A stretch of 64,000 bases of DNA from the NCBI RefSeq assembly GCF_002886045.1, contig NZ_CP025791.1, positions 1,634,001 through 1,698,000 of the forward strand. Direction: 5' to 3'. Below the pieces are notes generated by a model. It was given only the letters and a program-made list of their open reading frames with translations, searched no databases and was not told where the DNA came from. Source of the DNA: Flavivirga eckloniae (GTDB lineage Bacteria; Bacteroidota; Bacteroidia; Flavobacteriales; Flavobacteriaceae). A program made the translations under genes and the position numbers. Shown here one piece after another: positions 23,456-32,916 of the stretch; position 1 is the stretch's first letter, and the number at the start of each line of letters is the position of its first letter.

Positions 23456-25783
23456 ATGAAACAACAAAACAAAGTAGCTAAATTTTTCAATTTCATAACA
23501 TCTTATCATAAGATGATATTGACATTAAGTATCATAATAATGATAGGTATTGCTTCCTTTATTCCTAAAATGACAAAAGATACTAGTTACGATGCCTTCT
23601 TACCAAAAGATGACCCCATCTTGGTTTTTAGAAATCAAACTAAAGAAACTTTTGGATTAAAAGATCCCATGGTAATTGCCATAGTAAATGAACAGGGAGT
23701 CTTTAACAAAAAAACCTTAGAGTTAGTTCATGAATTGAGTGAACGTTTAAAAACTATTCCTGGCATAGATCCAGATGAAATTACAAGTTTATCGACAGAA
23801 AATAATATTGTTGGTACAGATGATGGTCTTGAGGTTGATACTTTTTTTGAAATTAGCGAATTAACCGAAAACAAAGCAATTGAAGTCGCTAAGGCTATAG
23901 ATGATTTTGAATTATATCAAGGTAGTCTAGTTTCTAATGATCATACCACTACCCTAGTCGTAGCAGAAATGTTAGATAGCTATGACAAAAAACAACATGA
24001 AGTTTATAAAAGTTTAATAGCTCTGTTAGATGAATATAAAGCTCGCAATGAACAGTTTTATTTAGCAGGCGAAGGTGCTATTAGTGGTTATCTAATTAGA
24101 TATATTGATGAAGATGCCATAAAAACGAACCCTTTTGCAGCACTTATCATTTCAATTATACTAATTTTTGCATATAGAAGGCTACGCGGTCTTATTTTAC
24201 CAAACATCATGGTATTGGCCTCTGTAGGTATCGCACTTGGGGCCATGGCAGCTTTTGGTGTGGATTTCTTTGTTATCACCAATGGTCTGCCTGTGGTACT
24301 TATCTCGATAGCAGTTGCAGACGGCATTCATATACTTGGGGAATACTATGAAACAGCAGCAAAGCACCCTGAATATACCCAAAAGGAATTGGTTGTTTTA
24401 ACCATGATTCATATGTGGCGCCCTATTACAATTACGTCCATTACTACCATAGCTGGTTTCTTAGCAATTGCAGCTTCGGCATATATGCCACCAATGACTT
24501 ACTTTGGATTATTTGGGGCATTGGGTGTTTTCGCAGCACTTGTTTATGCCATTTTTATGATTCCATCTGCCATGATGTTTTTAAAACCTCAATTAAGTAG
24601 TGCTTATAAACCTAATCAAAAAATGGACGCTTTCGGTAAGATCATGGTACGTATAGGAGTACTCGTTTTAAACTATCCGAAAACAATAGTTACAATTGCT
24701 TTAATCATTATTGCTTTTGGTCTTAATGGCGCTTTTAAACTTGTTATCAATGAAGATCGTATTAAGAATTTCCAATCGGATGAACCTATTGTAAAATCGG
24801 ATGCTTTAATAAACAATAAAACAGATGGTACCTCTTATTTAGATATCCTTATAGAAACACCAGAATCTGAAGATATTTTTGACCCAAAAAACCTTCTTAA
24901 AATGGAAGCTTTGCAAAATTACGTTGAAACCTTACCTCATGTTAAGGGAAGTATTTCAATTGTAGATTTCTTAAAAAAAATGAATCAATCATTAAATGAA
25001 AATAATCCTGATTTTTATACAATTCCAGATGATAAAGAATTAATAGCACAATATTTTCTCCTCTATTCAGCAAGTGGTGACCCAACAGATTTTGATAATT
25101 ACGTAGACTACGATTACCGTTTGGCTAATATTAGATTAAGCATGGACACAGGAGAATATTTATTCGAAAAACCCGTAGTAGAACAAACCCAAGCATATAT
25201 AACTGAACATTTTAATAATGGTGACATTAAAGCAACAACAACAGGAAAAGTAACAGTAGATAGTTATTGGATAAACCGATTAGGTTATAACCATTTTATA
25301 GGTGCTGGACTTGCTTTATTAGTTGTTTTAATTTTTTCAGCTTTAAGCTTCAAGTCATTTTGGGCCGGCGTATTAACCATCATTCCTGTATCGATATCTG
25401 TATTATTTATATATACTGTTATGGGCTTACTAAATATTTGGTTAGCCGTAGGAACTTCTATGTTTGCTGCAATTGCTATTGGTATTGGAGTAGACTTTGC
25501 AGTGCATACTGTTGATAAACTAAAATTTCTCTTAAACGAAAAAAGGTTATCTACTAAAGAGGCTTATAGCGAATTCTACAAATCTGCAGGACGTGCATTA
25601 CTATTTAATTTTTTAGCTCTAGCCTTAGGCTTTAGTGTTTTAATGACAAGCTCTGTTCCTCCTTTAAGTCAATTTGGCTTTTTAGTAGCTGTAGCTGTAA
25701 CTGTTAGCTTTATTGGTAGTTTAACATTGCTTCCAGCTATCATCCTTCTATTAAAACCAAAATTTTTAAACATAGCAAAATAA
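23456..25783 (+). CDS. RND-superfamily exporter (MMPL type)
   Basis: A 775-residue inner-membrane transporter with two homologous halves. Each half has a single N-terminal helix (about 20-37; about 400-420), a large periplasmic loop and a five-helix bundle (about 220-375; about 620-770). VADGIHILGEYYE in half 1 and GIGVDFAVHTVDKLK in half 2 are the conserved fourth-helix motifs bearing the proton-relay acidic residues. MMPL-type RND proteins move lipids or other hydrophobic molecules. It leads a three-gene set with a LolA-like periplasmic protein and a beta-barrel. Confidence 0.88.
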   Translation: MKQQNKVAKFFNFITSYHKMILTLSIIIMIGIASFIPKMTKDTSYDAFLPKDDPILVFRNQTKETFGLKDPMVIAIVNEQGVFNKKTLELVHELSERLKTIPGIDPDEITSLSTENNIVGTDDGLEVDTFFEISELTENKAIEVAKAIDDFELYQGSLVSNDHTTTLVVAEMLDSYDKKQHEVYKSLIALLDEYKARNEQFYLAGEGAISGYLIRYIDEDAIKTNPFAALIISIILIFAYRRLRGLILPNIMVLASVGIALGAMAAFGVDFFVITNGLPVVLISIAVADGIHILGEYYETAAKHPEYTQKELVVLTMIHMWRPITITSITTIAGFLAIAASAYMPPMTYFGLFGALGVFAALVYAIFMIPSAMMFLKPQLSSAYKPNQKMDAFGKIMVRIGVLVLNYPKTIVTIALIIIAFGLNGAFKLVINEDRIKNFQSDEPIVKSDALINNKTDGTSYLDILIETPESEDIFDPKNLLKMEALQNYVETLPHVKGSISIVDFLKKMNQSLNENNPDFYTIPDDKELIAQYFLLYSASGDPTDFDNYVDYDYRLANIRLSMDTGEYLFEKPVVEQTQAYITEHFNNGDIKATTTGKVTVDSYWINRLGYNHFIGAGLALLVVLIFSALSFKSFWAGVLTIIPVSISVLFIYTVMGLLNIWLAVGTSMFAAIAIGIGVDFAVHTVDKLKFLLNEKRLSTKEAYSEFYKSAGRALLFNFLALALGFSVLMTSSVPPLSQFGFLVAVAVTVSFIGSLTLLPAIILLLKPKFLNIAK

Positions 25784-25823
25784 AAATAGTACTTAATAAC
25801 ATTCACAACTTAAAAAAGTAAAA

Positions 25824-26627
25824 ATGAAAACAATATTAGTTTTAGGGCTTTTAACAATAGGATTGTTATTCCCAGCAAACAGCATCGCACAATCTTTACC
25901 TTCTGGTAAAAATATAGCCGATAACACTTACGCTAGAAATGAAGGTATTTCCCTTAATCGAACATTAACTATGGAACTTAAAGATAAAAGAGGTAAAACT
26001 CGAATACGTAAAACAACCTCACTTCGTAAATATTTTGGAGACGAAAAGCGTTTAGCCATTTTTTACCTAACACCTAAGAGTGTGATGGGAACTGCATTTT
26101 TAACATACGATTATCCTGATGCTTCTGTTGACGACGATCAATGGTTATACATGCCTGCTTTAAGAAAAACAAGACGTATCTCTGCTTCCAATAGGGGTGA
26201 TTATTTTCTAGGAACCGACTTAACCTATGAGGATATTAAACTAGAAACTAGAATTAGTAAAGATGATTACAACTATAAAACGATAGGTTTAGAAACGGTT
26301 GATGGAAAAACTTGTTATGTTTTAGATGGTACTCCAAAAAATAATACCATAGCAAAAGAATTGGGATATAGTAAAGTTAAACTTTGGGTAGATACTAACA
26401 TTTGGATGCTTCGAAAAGCAGAAAGCTGGGATGTTGCAGGAAATCATTTAAAAACAACCTTGATAAGTGACATTAAAAAGGTTCAGGGTATCTGGACGTA
26501 TCATAAAATAGAAGTGAAAAACCATAAAACCAATCACGAAACCATTTTTAGAATTAGTGATGTAGATTATAAAACAGAACTCAACGATGATGTTTTCACA
26601 AAAGAGACATTGGTTAACGGCTTATAG
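25824..26627 (+). CDS. LolA-like outer-membrane lipoprotein-sorting family protein
   Basis: A 267-residue periplasmic protein with a signal peptide (about 1-23, ending SIAQ). The body matches the LolA-like/DUF1329-like group: KTTSLRKYFGDEKRLAIFYLTPKSVMGTAFLTYDYP, DDDQWLYMPALRKTRRIS, GTDLTYEDIKLE and KLWVDTNIWMLRKAE. These half-barrels hold a hydrophobic ligand. Placed between an RND pump and an outer-membrane barrel, it probably ferries a lipid-like substrate across the periplasm. It lies 40 bp after the pump gene. Confidence 0.82.
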   Translation: MKTILVLGLLTIGLLFPANSIAQSLPSGKNIADNTYARNEGISLNRTLTMELKDKRGKTRIRKTTSLRKYFGDEKRLAIFYLTPKSVMGTAFLTYDYPDASVDDDQWLYMPALRKTRRISASNRGDYFLGTDLTYEDIKLETRISKDDYNYKTIGLETVDGKTCYVLDGTPKNNTIAKELGYSKVKLWVDTNIWMLRKAESWDVAGNHLKTTLISDIKKVQGIWTYHKIEVKNHKTNHETIFRISDVDYKTELNDDVFTKETLVNGL

Positions 26628-26657
26628 ATTCAATTATCAACTTATAAACCTAAAACT

Positions 26658-27995
26658 ATGTCATTAAGATATTCTGTATTCATGATCTTACTCTGCTTTT
26701 TTTTAGGAGTACATGGGCAAGAAAAACAAAACAAATTTAAAAAATCCTTTAAGGCAAGTCTAGTTATCGACTCCGATTTCTCATATGAGTTTAAGTCAGA
26801 AAAAAGTCAAAAATCCGAAGTCATTTTAAAACCGGAATTCTCATACAAACTTAATAGAAACTCAAAATTTATATTAAAAGGACAACTTTATACAGATTTT
26901 AGTGACAACCTTGAAGTTGGAGTACCAAAAGAAGAGACTGTTTCTAATTTTAGTAAACGTCTCTTCATTGGAGATAGAACAAGTTTAGAATTAAGAGAAT
27001 TTTATTTTCACACTAAGATTCAAAAAAAACTAGATTTAACTATTGGTAAACAGCAAATTGTTTGGGGAGAAACGGATGGTTTGAAATTATTAGATGTTGT
27101 AAATCCTCAAAATTTCCGTGAGTTTATTTTAGATGACTTTGAAGATAGTCGAATTCCACTTTGGTCATTAAAAGCAGAGTTCGATATTAAAAGCATTGAT
27201 ATACAAATAGTTTGGATTCCAGATAACACATATCACATAACACAAGGCTTTGACGCTCCTTTTTTCACTAAAAGTCTATTTAAGAGTCCACCAGAAGGAG
27301 TTCAATCAACTTTAAATGAGGTTAAAAGACCAAAACGTTTTTTTGCAGATTCAGATGTTGGCTTTAAATTAAACACTTTCAATAAGGGATGGGATGTATC
27401 GTTAAACTATTTCTATTACTTTGATGACTTACCGGTTTTTTACAATAAACTTCAGTTCAATGAAAACAATGATCCATTAATTGTAATCAACCCGAAATTT
27501 GAACGGCAACATCTGCTTGGTGGTACTTTCAATAAAGTCTTTGGATCATCAACATTTAGAGGAGAAATAGCTTATATCTTTAATCAAAATTTCGCTTCCA
27601 ATAAACCAGAAGCCAATTTAGGAATTGAAACAAGTGATCAATTTAAGTCTGCCATTGGAATCGATTATATAAAGGGAGAACATATTATTAGCGCACAATT
27701 ATTTAGCGATATAATAACTCATGATATTTCACCATATAATCGTGATATATTTGAAACCAATATATCCTTAAAAGTGTCTCAAGAAATGATGAATGATAAC
27801 CTTAATTCGGAAGTTATTTGGGTTCATAATGCAAATCATGGGGATGGGTATATTAAACCACAAATAAGCTATTGGTTAAACACAAATACGCAGTTATTTT
27901 TAGGAAGTAGTATTTTTTATGGTAATGAAACTAATCTTTTCGGCCAATTTAAAGATAGAAGTAGAACCTCTTTAGGAATGCGTTGGGGTATTTAA
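26658..27995 (+). CDS. Outer-membrane beta-barrel (DUF1302-like)
   Basis: A 445-residue protein with a signal peptide (MSLRYSVFMILLCFFLGVHGQ), then alternating amphipathic strands to a terminal SLGMRWGI. KKLDLTIGKQQIVWGETDGLKLLDVVNPQNFREF is the recognisable block of the DUF1302-type barrel. It is third in the RND/LolA-like/barrel operon, 30 bp after the LolA-like gene, and is likely the outer-membrane end of that transport route. The direction of transport cannot be told from sequence. Confidence 0.8.
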   Translation: MSLRYSVFMILLCFFLGVHGQEKQNKFKKSFKASLVIDSDFSYEFKSEKSQKSEVILKPEFSYKLNRNSKFILKGQLYTDFSDNLEVGVPKEETVSNFSKRLFIGDRTSLELREFYFHTKIQKKLDLTIGKQQIVWGETDGLKLLDVVNPQNFREFILDDFEDSRIPLWSLKAEFDIKSIDIQIVWIPDNTYHITQGFDAPFFTKSLFKSPPEGVQSTLNEVKRPKRFFADSDVGFKLNTFNKGWDVSLNYFYYFDDLPVFYNKLQFNENNDPLIVINPKFERQHLLGGTFNKVFGSSTFRGEIAYIFNQNFASNKPEANLGIETSDQFKSAIGIDYIKGEHIISAQLFSDIITHDISPYNRDIFETNISLKVSQEMMNDNLNSEVIWVHNANHGDGYIKPQISYWLNTNTQLFLGSSIFYGNETNLFGQFKDRSRTSLGMRWGI

Positions 27996-28004
27996 AAACA
28001 AGAA

Positions 28005-28856
28005 TTAATACCCCTTTACGTTAAAATTAAGCATTTGCCTTATTTTATTGTAAATCTCGGGAAATTGGGTTCTGAACTCTTGTGGGGTTTCTATAAAGTT
28101 TTCGATAGCTACCGCTAAAAACTCAAACTGGTTTGTAAAGGCATATCTTCTAAAGTAATCAGACGCTTTTAATTCATCACGTAATGATTCATTTTTAGCA
28201 AACAACGCCGATAACTCTTTAAATGTATCGCTAAAAATAATAGAGCTTACATCGCGTTCCTTCATACTATTAATATGAATAGCGTGGGTGATCTCATGTA
28301 TTCCCAAGTTCAAATTATCATTCTCATCACTAAACCCCTGTACAAAATCTTCCCATGATAATACCAGAGCCTTTAATCTAGGATTAAATTCACCTTTATG
28401 ATTTGCTTTATTTATATTAGAATAAAAAGCTTTCGGATATATTACAATTTTCGAAATAATACCAATATAAAAATCGCGAAAACCAAAGGTTAACATAATA
28501 GCGGTAGCAGCTATTAAAACCTTCATCTCGTCTGTAACCGTAAGGCCATCCCTACCTATAAAATCTTTATCTATTATAAAAGAGGCTACACGATGTTCAA
28601 AATACTGTTTCTCTTTGTCGGTAAGTTTGTTATAAAAAGAAACCTGTTTCGTTAAAATATATTTTTGATTCTTATTTAAACGTCTTAAACGAAAATAAAA
28701 ATGATTGTATAATGGACGCTTGTATTTAAGTACAAAACCCATCTCTATCATTTTCATGCCATAGTTTATAAATATATACCCCATGGCGACAAAAAAAATG
28801 CCTAGAATGATTTTACTTCCTAAAGTATATTGTTCTATTAGTAGAATTTGGAACAT
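28005..28856 (-). CDS. MtfA-like zinc metallopeptidase, membrane-anchored
   Basis: A 283-residue protein with an N-terminal hydrophobic helix (about 15-33), then a gluzincin-like domain of the M90/MtfA family. The zinc motif HEITH is at 187-191, with a downstream FEFLAVAIENFIETPQEF helix that supplies the third ligand. E. coli MtfA is a peptidase linked to the Mlc glucose regulator; whether this role applies here is unknown. It converges on the barrel gene with only 9 bp between stops and is separated by about 120 bp from the sugar-acid operon. Confidence 0.8.
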   Translation of the reverse strand: MFQILLIEQYTLGSKIILGIFFVAMGYIFINYGMKMIEMGFVLKYKRPLYNHFYFRLRRLNKNQKYILTKQVSFYNKLTDKEKQYFEHRVASFIIDKDFIGRDGLTVTDEMKVLIAATAIMLTFGFRDFYIGIISKIVIYPKAFYSNINKANHKGEFNPRLKALVLSWEDFVQGFSDENDNLNLGIHEITHAIHINSMKERDVSSIIFSDTFKELSALFAKNESLRDELKASDYFRRYAFTNQFEFLAVAIENFIETPQEFRTQFPEIYNKIRQMLNFNVKGY

Positions 28857-28975
28857 ATGATGCTTAACGCTCTTAATTAAAATATAATATATACTAAATG
28901 TTAATTATTCGCGTAAAATAACTAATTAAAAAGCAGAGTTAAGCAACAATATTAGATTTTATTATGGTTTAAACT

Positions 28976-30103
28976 TTATTTTATATCAACCGATAAAACA
29001 AAATTATGTGCCGTCATAAATAGTTTCTTTTCATCTTTACCTAAAGCACAATTGGCTGTTAATTGCCCTGTATAAATTCTAGCCAATAGCTTGCCACTTA
29101 AATTAAAGATTAAAACACCTTTGGGTCCTGTGGCAAACATGTAGTTGTTTTTTGAGATTTTGAGTCCGTCTGGAAGTCCTTGATAGCCTTCTTTTTCTAA
29201 AAAAGGATTGGCATCGTAAAATACTTTTTTATTGGCTACTTTACCGGGTTCAACAATATCATACTCATACCAGGCAGCATTTTCTATGTTAGAAACTGCT
29301 ACATACAGTTTAGAATTATCGGGTGATAGACAAAGCCCATTTGGAAACTTTAAAGCATCATCAAGTAGCAACAATTCACCAGTAGAAAGCAAACAATAAA
29401 CACCCTGGAAATCTAATTCTTTGCCAGGATCTTTCAACATTAAAGGTAATCCATATGGTGGGTCTGTAAAATAAAGGTTACCGGCTTTATCAAAGGCACC
29501 ATCATTAGGACTGTTAAGTTTCTTTCCTTTATAATTATTAATTAAAAATTCATAATCTGGTTTGGGGTTAGACATTGATGGCTTCATTTTAGCCACTGCC
29601 CTATTACCATGTTGCATGAGTACTAATTCGCCTTTCGCATTTACCAATAAACCATTAGATCCTGGTTCTGAACCTGTAAAACTATCAGCAGACAACCCTG
29701 AAGGATGTAAATAGGTTATGGTATCTTTTTGAGCATCTAACTTATAGACTTTATTATTCGGAATATCAGAAAACAATAGATAATTACCATCTTTAACCCA
29801 AACAGGACCTTCCGTCCAAGAAAAACCACTAGCTAGAACCTCTATTTTTGAATTAGGATCAATGGCATTAAGCCCCTCATCGTCAAAGATTTCAATTTTA
29901 AAAAAGGCTTCCATCTCTTCTTTAGTCCTTGGTTTCCAATTGCCTTGTTGTATCTTCAGTTCTTCAATAGTATTTGCGACTTCCTCCTTATTACCTTCTT
30001 TTACAACCTCATTGTCTTCTTTTACAACTTTATTTTTATTTTCTTCTTTACAAGAATTTAAAAAGAATACAGCAACGATTAATATACTTAAGATATGTTT
30101 CAT
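28976..30103 (-). CDS. SMP-30/gluconolactonase-like lipoprotein
   Basis: A 375-residue six-bladed beta-propeller. The signal ends in a lipobox (FFLNSC), so it is a lipoprotein, followed by a Glu/Lys/Asn-rich linker (about 19-60). The propeller shows FSWTEGPVWVKDGNYLLFSDIPNNKVYKLD (metal-binding Glu), GSNGLLVNAKGELVLMQHGNRAV, LNSPNDGAFDKAGNLYFTDPPYG and FPNGLCLSPDNSKLYV. Family members hydrolyse sugar lactones to aldonates. It is the last gene of the sugar-acid operon, so it may produce the aldonate used by the enzymes encoded before it, outside the cytoplasm. Confidence 0.85.
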   Translation of the reverse strand: MKHILSILIVAVFFLNSCKEENKNKVVKEDNEVVKEGNKEEVANTIEELKIQQGNWKPRTKEEMEAFFKIEIFDDEGLNAIDPNSKIEVLASGFSWTEGPVWVKDGNYLLFSDIPNNKVYKLDAQKDTITYLHPSGLSADSFTGSEPGSNGLLVNAKGELVLMQHGNRAVAKMKPSMSNPKPDYEFLINNYKGKKLNSPNDGAFDKAGNLYFTDPPYGLPLMLKDPGKELDFQGVYCLLSTGELLLLDDALKFPNGLCLSPDNSKLYVAVSNIENAAWYEYDIVEPGKVANKKVFYDANPFLEKEGYQGLPDGLKISKNNYMFATGPKGVLIFNLSGKLLARIYTGQLTANCALGKDEKKLFMTAHNFVLSVDIK

Positions 30104-30121
30104 AGTGTTTTATAATTTATT

Positions 30122-31282
30122 CTACCATTCGTTAAAATTCCCATCAATTCCACGCCAGATAGGGTTTGACCAGTCGTGACCAATTTTTACGCCTTCTTTT
30201 AATTTTTCTTCATTGATTTCTACTCCCAAACCTGGTTTTTTAAAGAGCTCTATATAACCATCTTTTACTTCAAAAACTTCTGGGTTTAAAACATAATCTA
30301 ATAAATCAAACCCTTTATTGTAATGAATACCCAAACTACTTTCCTGAATAATAGCATTTGCAGAAACAAAATCCAGATGTAATGCTGAGGCTAAAGAAAT
30401 TGGCCCTAAAGGACAATGAGGAGCTAAGGTTACATCATAAGCTTCTGCCATAGTAGCTATACGTCTAACTTCTGAAATACCACCTGCATGACTTAAGTCT
30501 GGCTGAATAATATCAACCGTTCCCTGTTCTAACAGCGGTTTAAAATCCCATCTAGAAAACATGCGTTCTCCTGTAGCTATGGGAATACTGGTATATCCAT
30601 AAATATGTTTTAATGCTTCATTATTTTCACTTAGCACAGGTTCTTCAATAAATAAAGGTTCGTAGGGTTCTAATTCGTCTATAAGACGCTTTACCATGCC
30701 TTTGTGTATTCTGCCATGAAAATCTAAACCAATATCTAAATTGGTTCCAAATTCTTCTCTTAATAATTTAATATTATCTGCTACTTTTTTTACGTCTTTT
30801 ATAGAAGCTATCCAGTCCATGCCTCCAGTAGCGTTCATTTTTACTGCTTTATAACCTGCATTCACTTTTTCATGAGCCTGTTCTAATACAACATCTGGAT
30901 TATCACCGCCAATCCAACAATACATTTTCATTTTATGGCGTACAGCCCCTCCTAAAAGTTCGTATACAGGTACTCCTAAAGATTTACCTTTAATATCCCA
31001 CAAGGCTTGATCTATACCAGAAATTGCACTCATTAAAATAGGACCTCCTCTATAAAAACCTCCTCTATATAGAACCTGCCAAATGTCTTCAATGTGCTTA
31101 GCAGATTTTCCGATAAGGTATTTTTCTAACTCCTTTATACAGGCTTGTACTGTATCTGCTTTGCCTTCAACTACAGGCTCTCCCCATCCAATAATACCTT
31201 CTGCTGTTGTAATTTTAATAAATAACCACCTAGGAGGTACCTTGAAAAGTTCAATTTTTTCTATTATCAGCTCATTTTTCAT
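30122..31282 (-). CDS. dgoD: D-galactonate dehydratase-type enolase-superfamily enzyme
   Basis: A 386-residue protein that resembles enterobacterial DgoD along its whole length: PPRWLFIKITTAEGIIGWGEPVVEG, LYRGGFYRGGPILMSAISGIDQALWDIKGK, LAPHCPLGPISLASALHLDFVS and LGIHYNKG. Predicted metal/catalytic residues are Asp187 and His189 (GLDFHGR), Glu213 (FIEEP), Glu239 (ATGERMFS) and His289. It would dehydrate galactonate to 2-keto-3-deoxygalactonate. Its start overlaps the aldolase gene by 4 bases (translational coupling). The exact stereoisomer used is not proven. Confidence 0.87.
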   Translation of the reverse strand: MKNELIIEKIELFKVPPRWLFIKITTAEGIIGWGEPVVEGKADTVQACIKELEKYLIGKSAKHIEDIWQVLYRGGFYRGGPILMSAISGIDQALWDIKGKSLGVPVYELLGGAVRHKMKMYCWIGGDNPDVVLEQAHEKVNAGYKAVKMNATGGMDWIASIKDVKKVADNIKLLREEFGTNLDIGLDFHGRIHKGMVKRLIDELEPYEPLFIEEPVLSENNEALKHIYGYTSIPIATGERMFSRWDFKPLLEQGTVDIIQPDLSHAGGISEVRRIATMAEAYDVTLAPHCPLGPISLASALHLDFVSANAIIQESSLGIHYNKGFDLLDYVLNPEVFEVKDGYIELFKKPGLGVEINEEKLKEGVKIGHDWSNPIWRGIDGNFNEW

Positions 31283-31908
31283 GAATGAATCTTTTTTAAC
31301 ACTTGTTCTGCTAACTCGGCTATATCTTCAAAATCCTGTTGATTCTGTACTGGTTTTACCAAATTACCTCCCAGTCCAAAACCAGTTACTCCTGCATCTT
31401 TCCAATCTTGAAGGTCCTCTGGAGCAATGCCTCCAACTGCAAAAAAGTCGACTTTATCCAATGGCCCTTTTACTGCTTTAAAATAATTGACTCCCATTGC
31501 GGCACTAGGAAAAAGCTTTACAATATCTGCTTCACCCTCTACGGCATCACAAATTTCTGTTGGTGTAAGAGCTCCCATTAATACTGGCACTTCTTTTTTA
31601 TGAGCTAGCTTAACCACATTAATGTTGGTATTTGGCGTTACTAAAAATTGGGCTCCGGCATTAATGGCATCTGCTGCAATATTGGTATTTATAACTGTTC
31701 CTGCTCCAACAAGAATATTAGGATACTCATTACGAGTCCGCTTTATTTCTTCTAAATACCCGGGTGTATTCGATGTAATTTCCAACGCTTTTACTCCTCC
31801 TGCTACTAATGCTTCTACAACCTCAGCCACGTGTTTTTGTTGTTTCAATCGAATAACCACCACTAGTTTTTCTGCTTTAATACTTTTTACTATGTCTCTT
31901 CTACTCAT
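31279..31908 (-). CDS. eda: 2-keto-3-deoxy-6-phosphogluconate/galactonate aldolase
   Basis: A 209-residue class I aldolase of the KDPG/KHG family, cleaving the phosphorylated keto-deoxy acid to pyruvate and glyceraldehyde-3-phosphate. Active-site residues are visible: Arg20 (VVVIRL), Glu43 (ALEITSNTPG) and the Schiff-base Lys131 (DIVKLFPSAAMG). GAGTV (about 68-72) and FFAVGGI match the family. It overlaps both neighbours by 4 bases, so expression is tightly coupled with the kinase and the dehydratase. It could serve KDPG or KDPGal. Confidence 0.92.
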   Translation of the reverse strand: MSRRDIVKSIKAEKLVVVIRLKQQKHVAEVVEALVAGGVKALEITSNTPGYLEEIKRTRNEYPNILVGAGTVINTNIAADAINAGAQFLVTPNTNINVVKLAHKKEVPVLMGALTPTEICDAVEGEADIVKLFPSAAMGVNYFKAVKGPLDKVDFFAVGGIAPEDLQDWKDAGVTGFGLGGNLVKPVQNQQDFEDIAELAEQVLKKIHS

Positions 31909-32912
31909 CGTAATACGTGTCCTGATATGTTACCTTTTAAAATTGAAAGAATTTCTTCTTCTGTACTTGTATGTTGATCTCCTTTTATGGTATGTTTTAA
32001 TGCAAAGGCTGCTGTAGCGAAGCCTAAAGCTTTATCTAAATCCCACTCGTGACCTAAACCATGTAAAAACCCCGCTGCAAATGCATCGCCTGTTCCAAAG
32101 CGATCTTTAATTTCAACGTCATAACCATTGGAAACAGCTACTTCACCATCCATTGAAGCTACCCCAGACAACTTATTTTCACTGGCAGAATGGTGTTCCC
32201 GTACTGTAAATGCAAATTGATTTAACCCAAAAGTTTTTTTTGCTTTTTCTATGGTATTAATAGTCTTCTCGATAGGATTTGATCCTGTAACATCTATATC
32301 GTATACATCTTTAAGAACACCTGTGTTTCCGAAAAGTAAATCGGTATGTTCTAATATACCGTCGAATATATTTCTGGCATCCTTTTTATCTTTCCAAAGT
32401 GTTCTTCTAAAATTCATATCAAAACTTACTTTAACGCCCATTTGTTTGGCCATTTTTGCTACTAATAGCGTCTCTTCTGCACATGATTTAGACAGAGCTG
32501 GTGTAATTCCCGAAATGAATAACCATTTTTGATTTTTTAATATGGTTTCCCAATCCAACTCACCTTTAGTTATTTCGCTAATCGCGGAGTTGGCACGATC
32601 GTAAACAACACTGGATGGTCTTATAGAAGCTCCTATTTCTATAAAATAAGTTCCTATTCTATGACCTCCCCTAATAATGTTTTGCGTGGATATGCCAAAA
32701 CTTTGTAATGATCTTATCGCGCCATCACCCAAGGGATTCAAAGGCAGTTTAGTAACAAACTGCACCTGATTATTTAGAATTGCCAACGAGCTAGCTACAT
32801 TAGATTCCGAACCAGCATAGTGCACTCCAAAGGTTTGCGCCGAATTTATTTTCCCAGCATGGTCTCCAGGGGTTAATCGTAACATGATTTCTCCAAAAGT
32901 TATAAAACTCAT
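31905..32912 (-). CDS. kdgK: PfkB-family 2-keto-3-deoxy-sugar-acid kinase
   Basis: A 335-residue ribokinase-fold sugar kinase. The N-terminal block FITFGEIMLRLTPGDHAGKINSAQTFGVHYAGSESNVASSLAILN is KdgK-like. The C-terminal PfkB signature DRFGTGDAFAAGFLHGL carries the catalytic Asp and anion hole. It would phosphorylate 2-keto-3-deoxygluconate or -galactonate at C6 to feed the aldolase, whose gene overlaps by 4 bases. Length and motifs are complete. Confidence 0.88.
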   Translation of the reverse strand: MSFITFGEIMLRLTPGDHAGKINSAQTFGVHYAGSESNVASSLAILNNQVQFVTKLPLNPLGDGAIRSLQSFGISTQNIIRGGHRIGTYFIEIGASIRPSSVVYDRANSAISEITKGELDWETILKNQKWLFISGITPALSKSCAEETLLVAKMAKQMGVKVSFDMNFRRTLWKDKKDARNIFDGILEHTDLLFGNTGVLKDVYDIDVTGSNPIEKTINTIEKAKKTFGLNQFAFTVREHHSASENKLSGVASMDGEVAVSNGYDVEIKDRFGTGDAFAAGFLHGLGHEWDLDKALGFATAAFALKHTIKGDQHTSTEEEILSILKGNISGHVLR

Positions 32913-32916
32913 AGTC

